Part shown: one piece after another, positions 35,243 to 46,500 of the stretch
How the letters are laid out: each line of letters opens with the position of its first letter
Numbering within the stretch: the stretch's first letter is position 1
Origin: Liolophura sinensis
Taxonomy: Eukaryota > Mollusca > Polyplacophora > Chitonida > Chitonidae
Direction of reading: 5' to 3'
Length of the DNA: 64,000 bases
Assembly (NCBI RefSeq): GCF_032854445.1
Contig: NC_088299.1
Span: 10,843,608-10,907,607 of the forward strand
Translations under genes and position numbers: made by a program
The notes under the pieces: model-generated
What the model was told of the DNA's origin: nothing
The model's database searches: none
Seen by the model: the letters and a program-made list of their open reading frames with translations, nothing else

Positions 35243-38200
35243 CGAAAATATCCCGGGGCCTGCTTAATATTACGGGAATAGTGTGACACCTGCTAGAACT
35301 GATATCAAATCAATTCTCGTGTCAGACCGGTATGGCAGGCTTCGAAAAGTTTTACTTAGAGGTCTATGTAGCGAAACCAAGATAAAACCTAATAAGCAAC
35401 AGAATGGTTAGTTCACGTTAGATTTTTCTGACGATCTCCCATTATCTTTGAGAATCACATTGGTCTACGTCGCAATGTCTACATCGGCCGCTTGGATTTT
35501 TCCAGCGGGCCATGGTCGACAGATTCAGTAAAACGTTCCTAAAGAACAATCAACTATTTAAGGCAAATTATACAATCACTGATCGCCCTAAACAAGTTTG
35601 GTGACATGAGCAAATGGGCGGAGTAACTTAAGGCACGCACCTGTGCACCTGACACCTGTAAAGCGCGGCAACACGAGAGCTTAGAAAGCTACTCAACTCA
35701 ACTCTGGTCGAGTGGAATTAGTCCCCGTGGCTGATGGCCGCGCGACTTTACCGGCATTGACGCAACGACTGGAGTGTAACTTCAGTTGCGTCGCGCCGTT
35801 GTTTCGTATATGCGAGCGTTTAGGACACCACGCAACAGGTGGGTTGTGCTGGGTCTCGTCTTATGCTCTACTGAACCTAACACACCTGTTCATACATGCA
35901 AATGAAAAGGAATACTATTGAACGACGAATGTGTTTTTAAGGAAATGTGCCTCAAAATTTGAGAAAAAGAAATTTCCATTTTTGAGGTGTATTTTTTCAC
36001 TAATAACTAACCCCTCCATATCTTCTGCACGTTTTCCGTCTGGTCGGGATTAACCTGGTCTGAAATGACGTTACCGATGAACATCCAGGGAAAGCACTTT
36101 GCGCCCCTCTCCCCTCCCCTCCCCTACCCGACCAATTGTTTTGGCACAGTTGACGTCACCACAACAAACTACGGCACTTAATTTGCAGACTGACCGCTGG
36201 GGCCTGATGAAAACTTTAGGTTATAGCCATTTTTACGCCACAAACAGAAGTTCGAGAATCTTCTTTGTACCTTTACATGCGAAATCACATCCTAAATTCT
36301 ATATTCATTAACATGGCGGAACATGAAGGCATACATACCTCCATGAGTGAGTGAGTGCTTAAGGTTTAACGTCATACTTAGCAATTTTTCAGGCATAAGA
36401 AGACGAAGAAATCCTTAGAGAGCCTGTAATGTGCCTCCATGTTGCAGAGCGGATTTCCACCGCTCTTTTATCTACATACCTCCATGATATTAAGAAATAA
36501 GAAACAAGCATTTCATATATCATTTAAAGGACAAAAACACAAGTGCGATAAGACCTTGCTACCCAGTAATTATCACATTACGGTTAGCAAGTGCTGCAGG
36601 CGCATACGCTGGGTTATCGATCAATGATCTGCTTTGTGCGGTACATTCCAGCACGATAATGCCCATTTCACGCCTTGTTAGTTTATGGTCATCTTCTTAC
36701 GAAGATACAAAAACACACCTGTAGGTTCTTGGGCACGAAAATAAACAACCTCTTGTGCAAAACAGCACATGGCATGACATGACATGACATCTACCTCAGC
36801 CAAACCTGCAGGTACCTACGATTTTCGAGGCCGGCAGCAGTGTTAGCGGCGGTGTTGTGGTACGTGGAGCTGGATTACTCCTACTTCCAACCCCGACAAT
36901 CAAACAGCTACAATTTTGTAAAGCTTGGCCTGTTTTTACAGACAGTGACTGACAACAAATATGCAACCTGAAAGTTACCTCATTTTTTTATTTTTTTTTA
37001 ATAATCAGTTTTTGAAATTCATTTGTTTATATATTATCCTTTGTTGGTTGTTGTTAGCCAATACCGTATTTCAACTTATAGGAGTACAGAATCGATTCTG
37101 ATTGGTTGATGTGAGAGATAGGCAAGCCCAGGCTATGCTTGCCCTCAGCTGAATTTTAAGTATGGTACATTTATTCAACCTTGACCAAAGTTGCTGGGTT
37201 TAACCCAGGGAACCCTATCTCCATTGTCAGCCAATCATCATCAATTTTTCAACCCAATCAGCAAATTAATTTAATATATTACATTTGTGATGCAAATTTC
37301 CTGATGCTACATATCGCATACCAGGCTTCATTTTAGGTGATGGAATCATCCAGGGCTACTTCTAGAAACAAAAATGTAAGCTTCTGACCAGGTTTTAAAG
37401 TTGACGTTATGACCAGGTGTAGAGAAATTTTATAAAATGCACCCTAAATGATGCTTTCTTAGAAATTTTAAGTGAAACTTAACTTTTTATATGTAAACCA
37501 TTGTATTTTTGTTCAATTCAGGCCTTATAGTTTGAAGTGATCTTTCACAATCCAACGATTAACACAATCCTGAGACAGAGTCAAGGTGTGCTAGGAGAAT
37601 GAATTTATACGTGCAAATCATATTTCTGGTCATGTACAAGTGGTGTAATAATCTCATATCTGCTCAGAACTGCTCAGTTTGGGAGCCCACATGTTTTCCG
37701 GAACTTGAACACCTACAAGGACGGAATTACTTAAAACACTGAGAGGGTGTTTCTACTACATGTATATAGAACTATGACTGTAGAGGTAATGCTTGAGGTA
37801 TTTTGGTAACATGCTGCCAAAAGCAAAAGAAACTTGTTGGTATGTTAACCGCACCAGTATCTTTACAACATGTGGAAGATCTTACAGAAAACAAAGTACA
37901 AAATTGCCTGTGGTCCTGGACCCAATTTCACAAACCAACATTTTACTTCAGCTTAAATTTTACCTATTAGCTTATATACACGTTAAGAAAACAGAAAATG
38001 TGTTTTTTTTTTTCAGAATAACACAAAAAGGTCATCATGTCTTTATAATCCTCCATTTGAAAGGAGAACAAAAATGAAAAGAAAATCAATCCCAGAGAAA
38101 GAAAGATAAAAGGAATCCATGACAAGAAAACTTCCAACATTTCCTGACAAAACTGTAAATAATTGCTACATTTCTACAGCAATCATTGTGTATTGACACC

Positions 38201-39039
38201 TGCAACCAAGAAAAAAAAGTTGTTCACATCTACGTTTTCATCCACTTTATAGAGCCATTTAAGAGTTTAGTGAAGCTCCATTAATTTATTAGAAAAAATT
38301 TAGTGCTAGCATTAAAAATAGCATTTTAACGTCTTCATAGGCATCTAAAAGTACATTTTTACATGCCAAGCTTTAGGGGAATTACAGTATCTACATGTAC
38401 TGCTCCACTGTTCTCTCCCTAACAGATTTGACTGTGTCGATATTTACCCTGGCTGGTCTCTCGTGTTTATTGCTGAGAGCTGGGGAAATCTTATCTTACA
38501 AACCATTTTTACACCATAAAAGAAGCTTTGATTTGTACTCCTACATATCAAAACATGTCAAAATTATGGTAATCATTGCACTTCATAAATCCTTTAATGC
38601 TTCTCTAAGCTCCCTGAGCTTATAGGTAGCCCCTTGCCTTGTAGTCTGGAATACACTTACTGTTTTAAAAATCCTGACAGTGCCCATGTAGACTACATTT
38701 TTTTCCCCTCTCAGGCTCCCAAAGTAAAGGTTTACTCGACATCACATATTTTGGCTGAAGTTAAATGTGGCTTTCAAGGGCTGGCCCCTAGTCAGCTTGT
38801 GCTAATTATTGATGATGGTTGTTAGCTGTACAGACGAGATGGTATGATTTATTCAAGATGACGGTAAACATTGCACCACATACTTCCGTATCTGACCTAA
38901 AAATCCCTTCATGGCTCAGTTACTCATTTTCTCTGACTATGAACATTTAATTATCATACACACGTGTTTTGAGCTTACCTTTGCAAAGTGGAATTTTAAT
39001 CTTACCAGAAAACTGTAAGTTTCAGCACCGGCAGAAACA
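35243..39039. other. Anonymous intergenic DNA
   Basis: No gene recognised. It holds a partial family B SINE tail at 36,343-36,425 (GGTTTAACGTCATACTTAGC, AATTTTTCAGGCATA), the dispersed repeat at 37,078-37,130, and a few GACAT repeats near 36,768-36,790. The right part may include the 3' flank of the TCP11-like gene; an AATAAA on the minus strand lies at about 38,846. Confidence 0.5.
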
Positions 39040-39132
39040 TTTTATGAACTAAGAATGCACTCTTTTAAACAAAGTTTTAAAAGAAACACAAAAGTTAAGC
39101 TTTTGACCAATGCAACAACCAATCCACTTAAC

Positions 39133-39178
<46 letters not shown>
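39133..39178. repeat. (TA)n microsatellite
   Basis: About 22 TA dinucleotides, lying some 460 bp downstream of the TCP11-like stop codon. Confidence 0.93.
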
Positions 39179-39181
<3 letters not shown>

Positions 39182-39639
39182 TAATGGTTATATTTGAAAT
39201 TCTGTAACGTGAAGTAATGCCATGTAATGTACATGTAATATACTGTCTTGGCTCAAAAACTTGGCAAAAAATTATTAATAATCTAAGTACCAATATATGA
39301 TACAGTGCATATTAGTCAATATCACAATATTAGTCAACATCATAATAATATTATTATTTTAACTAACTGAAGTCTAATACAAGCTTACACTATTTAACTA
39401 AACTAATGTAACTAACTCCCCACAACAACGGTATGAAGAGAATTCACAAATATCTAATCCAATAATAACAAACACACACTAGTCTTGCTGAGTGACAGAC
39501 AGATTCAAGCGTCATGCATAGCATTATGAGTGTAACAATAATTAATTTGGTATAAAATTGTTCGTTCAAAATATGCATCATGTGAGTCAGCAGTCAATCT
39601 GTGATAAAACCTTGGATGTTCAGCTTCTTTGCCCTTGTG

Positions 39640-41130
39640 TTACTTGTACTCAAGAAGATGCTCAATGATGCTGCTGTACCAGATTGAGAAGACAGAGCGA
39701 TTGTGGGCGATGAGTCGTAGGAACTGACCACAGACTTGGACGAGATCCTTCTGCACCGTGGACAATCCTTGAGGAATCTTCTTTGGCTCAGAGTGAGAGG
39801 AAAAACTGGTCTGGTAAATAAACTGATGGACTCTTGATCTGATGACTTGATGAACTGTGTGGCTTTCATCTAAAACCTGTACAATTTGGCCCTTGAGATT
39901 ATCCTCTTTGGATTTCTCCCTGTCTTGGAATCCGAGCTCTCGCAGCGTCTCGCCGACCACTTTGTTCACTTCCTCTGCCACGTGGGCCATCTTTTCCTTG
40001 AGCTCCGTTGGCTGCACGCCGTCTAGAAGAACATTTATACGAGATTGAAGAGTCTGTTTGAGTGCCTGTACGCCTACAATGGGTGTGCCCACAGTATGAT
40101 AAGTCAGCAGCAGAACAGCAGATATCAGTGTTAGTCTCTTCGTTTTATCTCTGAGTTCCAGGAATCTATTTTGGTCCATCAGCAGTGTCTCCGGAAATGT
40201 CTCCTTGTCATCCCAGTTTAGCAGCTCCATGTAGGCCTCATTCAACACCGTCACTGGTGTAATAGAAGACGCAGCTGCAGCCCCCAAACTACTAGAGCTT
40301 TCCTGTAATTTTTTCAAATTCCGACTTAACCAAAGCTTGGTAAATTGCAATCCATCACGCCCATTTTGTTTTTGAACTTCCAAAAGATCTTGAAATTTTT
40401 TCCGCTCGTACTCCACCGATTGCTGCTGAATGTACGGACGCATTTGCTGAATGGTGTAGTTCGCCATGTCCATCCCCATCATCTCTAGCAGCTGAAAGAT
40501 TTCCTTGAAAAGTGGAACAACTTCGGTGACTGTGCGCAATTTCTGAATGTTTTCATCCCTGATGGGGGCACAGAGTTTCGCCATGGTGTCTATTACGTAA
40601 CCAGAGTAGTAATGAATGTCAAAAGCATCTTTCTCCATTTTCTGCTTGATAAGTTCCATATCCAGCACCTCCTCAATCTGAGCCCGGAGTCGTACATGCT
40701 GAGGTAACAACAACGACAACAGCTTCTCCTTCACTTCTCCCAAAAGATTCAAAGCTGGCGTGTAATCTGGTGGATCCGCATTCAATTGTTCTTGCAGCAA
40801 ATCCCAAAAAGCTTGGTGCATTATATCGTGGACGCGTTTTTCCACACTCTGTGCTTGTGGTTCGTACTTTTCAAGTTTGAAATCATTATCGACGGCTATT
40901 TCATGAGCCAAGGTCATGTTTCTTACCCCTTTCGTCGCGGTCATTAGGTCTTGAAAGCTGATGAACTTGGGTGGGGAAGCGGGCACCGCAAGAAAGTCAG
41001 CATTACTTGACGGCGTAGGAATCGGTGTTGTTGTCCTTCTCTTCTTTGTATCGCTGGAATCTTCAAGTTCTGATTCATTCTGATTATCATCAGGCTGGTT
41101 TTGCACCTCTTCTAATTCCTTTTCAGACAT
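39640..41130 (-). CDS. TCP11L1: T-complex protein 11-like protein, intronless
   Basis: One uninterrupted frame of 496 residues, about the length of vertebrate TCP11L1. Residues 1-45 are acidic and low complexity, with a basic patch KKRR. From about 55 onward comes the Tcp11 domain: FISFQDLMTATKGVRNMTLA, then EIAVDNDF, VEKRVHDIMHQAFWDLLQEQ, RLRAQIEEVLDMELIKQKME, and the C-terminal helices ending EHLLEYK. The family is poorly understood; TCP11 itself is linked to sperm function, and TCP11L1 is widely expressed in vertebrates. No catalytic motif is visible. Its start lies 2.2 kb from the mTOR start, head to head. The absence of introns contrasts with the exon-rich neighbour. TCP11L1 rather than TCP11L2 is my best reading. 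Confidence 0.9.
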   Translation of the reverse strand: MSEKELEEVQNQPDDNQNESELEDSSDTKKRRTTTPIPTPSSNADFLAVPASPPKFISFQDLMTATKGVRNMTLAHEIAVDNDFKLEKYEPQAQSVEKRVHDIMHQAFWDLLQEQLNADPPDYTPALNLLGEVKEKLLSLLLPQHVRLRAQIEEVLDMELIKQKMEKDAFDIHYYSGYVIDTMAKLCAPIRDENIQKLRTVTEVVPLFKEIFQLLEMMGMDMANYTIQQMRPYIQQQSVEYERKKFQDLLEVQKQNGRDGLQFTKLWLSRNLKKLQESSSSLGAAAASSITPVTVLNEAYMELLNWDDKETFPETLLMDQNRFLELRDKTKRLTLISAVLLLTYHTVGTPIVGVQALKQTLQSRINVLLDGVQPTELKEKMAHVAEEVNKVVGETLRELGFQDREKSKEDNLKGQIVQVLDESHTVHQVIRSRVHQFIYQTSFSSHSEPKKIPQGLSTVQKDLVQVCGQFLRLIAHNRSVFSIWYSSIIEHLLEYK

Positions 41131-41370
41131 ACTTCCAGAAGACCATTCAAACCCCCCACTTCTAGAAATTTGTTATATGATAATAACAGATAAACAGATT
41201 GTACAAAAAATGACAACTTCATCGACCGAGTAATGGCGGCCGATGTTATGAGGCTTATCCCCCCTTGACGGAATTCTCCCATGTGAAATAAAAGTGCCGC
41301 AGACCGCAGAGCATTTGCGCCTAATTCTGAAGAAAACATCTCTGTTGTCAGAGTTTTGGTGCAAAACGAA
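41131..41370. promoter_or_regulatory. Candidate bidirectional promoter and mTOR noncoding first exon
   Basis: The gap between the two divergent genes contains a YY1-type motif ATGGCGGC (41,233-41,240) in a locally CpG-richer stretch, and ends with AAAACGAA|GTGAGTAAAC, a strong donor at 41,371 on the plus strand. mTOR coding exon 1 begins after a good acceptor at 43,250, so an upstream noncoding exon must exist, and this donor is the best candidate I see. Transcription start positions are not visible from sequence. Confidence 0.4.
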
Positions 41371-43250
41371 GTGAGTAAACGTACTAATTCACTGCAGTAA
41401 AAATGCAGACATTGTTTAATGATTTCATCTGACTGATGCTGTCGAACGAAGTCGCCAGTATGTCAGTCACTTCTCTGTCATGCTGCTATGGTTGTTGTTG
41501 TTATGTAGTCAAATGTTGATTACAGAAGGGATGACATTTATGCCACGCCCACCCAACCAGTTTGCCATTATGGGTGTCACTAATTTGTTTTGAAATTACG
41601 TCTACATTGTACTCATAGGCTGAACCGTCATAATTATTAAAATATGACTGGACACTGAATCGCAACTACCTGAAGCGGAGTTGTAAAGTTAAGCTTGCTG
41701 TTTTGGTCGGGGATTCTTTTGTCACGAGGTAATTGATATGACATCATTTCATTGGGGAATCTGCTTTTTACCCTGGACATCTTAAAAGTGTGTCAAGGAC
41801 AAGTATCAGCATTCACAGGACCATAAATTACAGCTATCATAGTCACAGAATCATAAAGATATGGGCAATATTTGAGACCGCACACATCCGTGCACTTCAC
41901 TAGTAAGAGGCAGTGGTAAGCCGACGATGAAGTGAAAGATAACATGGGAAGGTATACAAGGAAATGAAAAACATTGGACGATGTTCTGAGAACTACGACT
42001 GACAATATCCAAAACTTATAGTATAGACAGTAGAACAGCTTAGCATATGTAAATTATGACCGTCAACAAAGTCGCTTTTAGAAGAGTGTTGTGTTAAATT
42101 CAGCATTATTTAGGCAATGTTTTCACTGCTGTGTCTACAGAAGTTAATTGTGTTGACACAAGTTAAACAGTAAATACCTGGATGTCTGCGGTCCCGAATG
42201 GCTGACGTAAAAACAAAATGTGACAGCTATAATAAAGATAAGGTTGATGTATTTGTTGGTATGACTCATTACTCATATGTTCATTGTGAGAAGCTGATTT
42301 TTCAATGAATTGTCGTCATTCTACATCGTGTCAGTAACCTCAACGTCTCAAATCCCCAAGGGGCCTGCATGGCCAAGATGGTTAGCGTGTCAACGCAGCA
42401 CAATGACCTGGGAGCCTCTCCCAGATGTGATGCGGGTCACTGTGAGTTCAAAAGCAGCTCATGCTGGCCTCCTCTCTGACAGTATGTGGGGAGGTCTTTC
42501 AGCAACCTGCCTGCGGATGGTCATGGTTTTCCCTCAGGGTCTGCTCGGTTTGCTGGCCGCCGTCATATAAGTGAAAAAAACACCAATCAAATAAATATAT
42601 CAAATCCCCATAATGTTTATTCAGGATAAACAGGTATCATTTCAAATCAAGAATTACATTTTTAACGACACTCTTTAATACTGTTCTGTGATGGCTGAGA
42701 AGGTTGAGTATCCTCATGGGCAGAGGCATGCAGAGCGCCTTGTTTGGTGCTTAGTGTACTTGAGCAAGCCAAGCTCTGGTTAGGCTAGTGACAGTACACT
42801 GTGGTGGGTTGAGAAGTCATATCGTTTGATTTCTTTGGCATGACATTCCAGTGAGGCAGCGTCATAAATATGATATGATTAACTTACCTGTTTTGAAGTG
42901 TATTGCCTGAATATGCTCTACTTCACTTTGTTTCTAAGGTAATGTGTTAAGCAGACACTAAAAAATTCCAAGAATGGAATAAAAATGAAATTGAAAATCT
43001 TTTTTTTATTTTGTTGTGTCTTCATGTTGTTTACGATTTTCCTGTTTTTCAAGGCTTTCCGGTCAAATGAATATGTCCACATTTCCCATAAAATAGACAC
43101 TGAAAAAGATTCTTTCAGCCCGTAAAACAAAAATGTAAATAAATGAAACAAAGGCCTAACGTGCATAAATGACACTTTGATTCAGTGTCACTTTCTCTGT
43201 TGAAATGGAAGTGTTCACCTCACATTTTTGTTACCTTACTTTTCCTACAG
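41371..43250 (+). other. Proposed first intron of mTOR (5'UTR)
   Basis: No coding features. It contains one SINE (42,359-42,600). The 3' end TTACTTTTCCTACAG is a good splice acceptor. Confidence 0.45.
42359..42600 (+). mobile_element. tRNA-derived SINE (family A), diverged
   Basis: Head GGGGCCTGCATGGCCAAGAT, box B region GTGAGTTCAAAAGCAGCTCA, and CATATAAGTGAAAAAAACAC then CAATCAAATAAATAT. The TATTCTTGAGTACGGCGT block is deleted. Confidence 0.87.
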
Positions 43251-43536
43251 CGATGATTAGCTGAATTCTCTGTGCTGCACCATCGGGTATAAGAGAACCA
43301 ATCAGCCAAGATGTCTACAGCAATAGCCATGGCGCATTTCATCGCAGGCCTCAAGCATCGAAGTGAAGAGGTCCGCTTCAAAACGGCCAATGACCTGCAC
43401 CACTTTGTCAGCACAGAGCTGCGAGAAATGCCCTTGGATGAACACACGTCCTTCATGGATGATTTCAACCACCACATTTTTGAAATGGTTTCTAGTTCTG
43501 ATATAAATGAACGAAAAGGTGGAATACTGGCAATAG
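43251..43536 (+). CDS. MTOR: mTOR coding exon 1 (coding from 43,311)
   Basis: Acceptor TTTTCCTACAG; 60 nt of 5'UTR, then ATG in AGCCAAGATGT. Encodes residues 1-75 plus one base, ending ERKGGILAI. Donor GTAAGTTTG, phase 1. Confidence 0.93.
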
Positions 43537-46500
43537 GTAAGTTTGTGCAATATGTTGATAGTTTGACCAGTATAACAACACTGATGTTCATAATCCTCTG
43601 GGGTGCCTCTGTGGCTCAGTTGGTTAGCGTGCGAATGGCCCTGGAGCCTCTCACCAATGCGGTCGCTGTGAGTTCGTTCAGCTTATGCTGGCTTCCTCTC
43701 CAGCTGTATGTGGGAAGGTTTGCCAGCAACCTGCTGATGTTCGTGGGTTTCCCCCGGGCTCTACCTGATTTCTTCCGAGCATAATGCTGGCTGCCGTCGT
43801 ATAAGTGAAATATTCTTGAGTACGGTGTAAAACACCAGTCAAATCAAATCATAGGTTTTCGGTACTTATGAGGCTGTTGAGTACAACATGCATAAAGTGT
43901 CTTTGAGATGGTTTGTTTTCTAGCATGTCTACCACAATCTGATAAAGTCACCGTCTTTATATAATGGTTTCATTCATTCATAGGAATTAGGTTTCTGACA
44001 CGTGTAAATGTTCACTGGTAACCATGTGTATGTATTTCAGTGAGTCTGATAGGTGTTGACATCGGTAACACCACCACACGTATCAGCCGATTTGCTAATT
44101 ACTTACGTAACCTACTGCCATCCAATGATGTCGGGGTGATGGAAATGGCTGCACAGGCAGTGGGGCTCTTAGCTCTAACATCCGGCACCTACGTGGCTGA
44201 GTACGTGGAGTTTGAGGTGAAGAGAGCTCTGGAGTGGCTGACAGGGGACCGTCATGAAGGACGCAGACATGCAGCAGTGAGTCGTGGAATAAAGGACGTA
44301 TAAGTTGCCTTAATGTGGCTCTCACATTGACTTGAAGTGATGTTTCATTTCTTTCTTGAATGCATATCCCAGGGGCTCAGATTTGTTGAGTCAAAAAGAC
44401 ATTCCTGCTCATACATGTAGCAAATTCTCTAGATCTGGCTTCCTTTGAAATATGGAAGGCTGCATGGAAAAATATTGTACACTCATACTTTTCAAGTACA
44501 CTTCCAGCTTTCCTGTAATTCATTTGAGGTGCATGCAATTAAGTCAAGAGAGTGTTGAAATGTATTTACATAATATTAGGTAAATTATACAACATTCTAT
44601 AACCAAGGAATTGATAAATGATATAGTTTCTCACATTAATCAATGTCCAGATGTACAGATGTTTATTAAAATCTTTTTCGATCTTATTGGCTTTTGGTTG
44701 AATTTTGTGACCATAAAGAAATCAGCCACTTTGTGACATTGACAGCAAAGGAACGGATTCCATATGTTGTAATTCTTCAGCCATGTCACATATGTGTAAG
44801 ATGTTTATTCAAGTAGATAGTAGGTCATTGTTCTGTGCACAAAGTTAAACTTTTTGTGAAGCTCTGAAATCGGCTAACTCAACCAGTATCTCAGAAAATA
44901 TACAGGAATATATGGTGTCAGAAACCCGCATATTGGGCTTGGCGGTTACCGACACCATATATTTCCATACCCTATATGAGTTAAAAAGCAAACACATCAT
45001 TCTATTCTGTACCGATTCTGTTGCAGGTTTTAGTCCTGAAGGAGCTGGCTGTCAGTACACCTACTTTTTTCTTCCAACAAGTCCAGCAGTTCTTTGATTG
45101 CATCTTTAGTGCTGTGAGAGACCCGAAGGTAAACCATTGCAATTTCACTCTTCAGTAGTGTTGATTGCTGCTTCTAACGTACCACAGAGCTAATCAAGTT
45201 ACGAGAGAAGTAGACTTAATTTTCTTATATTATAAGGATGATGCCTTACAGAACAGAACTGACATCATGATTTAAAATCATATTTACAATATATATCCCT
45301 TGTTATGAATGGAACTGATACAAAATCTGCAAAAGTGTCTGTACAGATGGTGATGCTAAATGAACCGGATATGACATCATTAAAGCAAAATGCGTTAAAT
45401 AGGCATTGATACTAGGTACATGTATGTGTAATTTTTGTCATGATTTGATAAGGGAATCTGTAATACATGTATCTGGAGTCTTTTCAGTCAAGGCTTTGAA
45501 ACTTGATTTGCTGACATGTGTAATGATAAGATATATTGTTGTTGTTCTGAAATGTTGTGTGAACTTTTCTGACAGTGATAGTGTAAATTTTTGATATTCT
45601 ATGCATAATTTGTCTCCCCTACCAGCCTATTGTTAGAGAAGGAGCTGTTGCTGCTTTACGGGCTGCATTGGCGGTGACATCACAGCGAGAAACCAAGGCA
45701 ACGCAGCGATCTCAGTGGTACAAGGTAAGACATATTGAAAACAAGTGGCGTTGCTTTGAGTATCCTTTGTACATTTGTAGCAGGCTTCAGGTATTCCACT
45801 GTCGTTAGACTAGCCTGCAGATGTTGAGGGCGTGGGGTTAGAGCTGTGATTTGTGGATATGTTACCTAATGCCACAAGCTCACCACTAGTACACCCATAG
45901 CTGGCTTCTAGCATTCCACTACCATTCATCTAGCCTTCATATGCCGAGGATGTCTAGAGTTAGAGCTGGTGTCCTGCTAATGTCATAAGCTCGCCACCAG
46001 CCCACTCATAGCTGGCTTCTAGCATCCCACTACCATTCATCTAGCCTTCATGCCTAACCTAATGCCACTAGCTCACCTCTAGTACACCTGTAGCCAACGT
46101 CTAGCATCCCACTACCTTTCATCTAGCCTTCATATGCTGAGGATGTCTAGAGTTCGAGCTGGGTTCTTCTGATGTCATAAGCTCACCGCTAGTATACCCG
46201 AAACTGACTTTTAGCATTCCACTACCATTCACCTTCCCTTCATGTACTAAAGATTGAGAGTAAGAGCTGTGAATATTGTGCATGACGTTTTCAATTTGTC
46301 TATTTCAGCAATGCTATGAGGAAGCCAAGAAGATATTTGATGAGCCCCAGGGGAGAGAGAAGAGGTTGAGTCGTGATGACTGGGCACATGGATCCCTGCT
46401 TATCATCAATGAGTTACTGCGATGTAGTAACGTGGAAGGGGAGGTAAGTCTGTCAGCTCAGGGAGACAGGCAAGTGTGCGATTAGTGGTGGTGCAGTAAT

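Noticed and set aside
43537-43784. Coding extension of mTOR exon 1 (open frame continuing to 43,784)
   Set aside because: The extension passes a GTAAGT donor and reads into a SINE; exon 2 joins in frame from 43,536.
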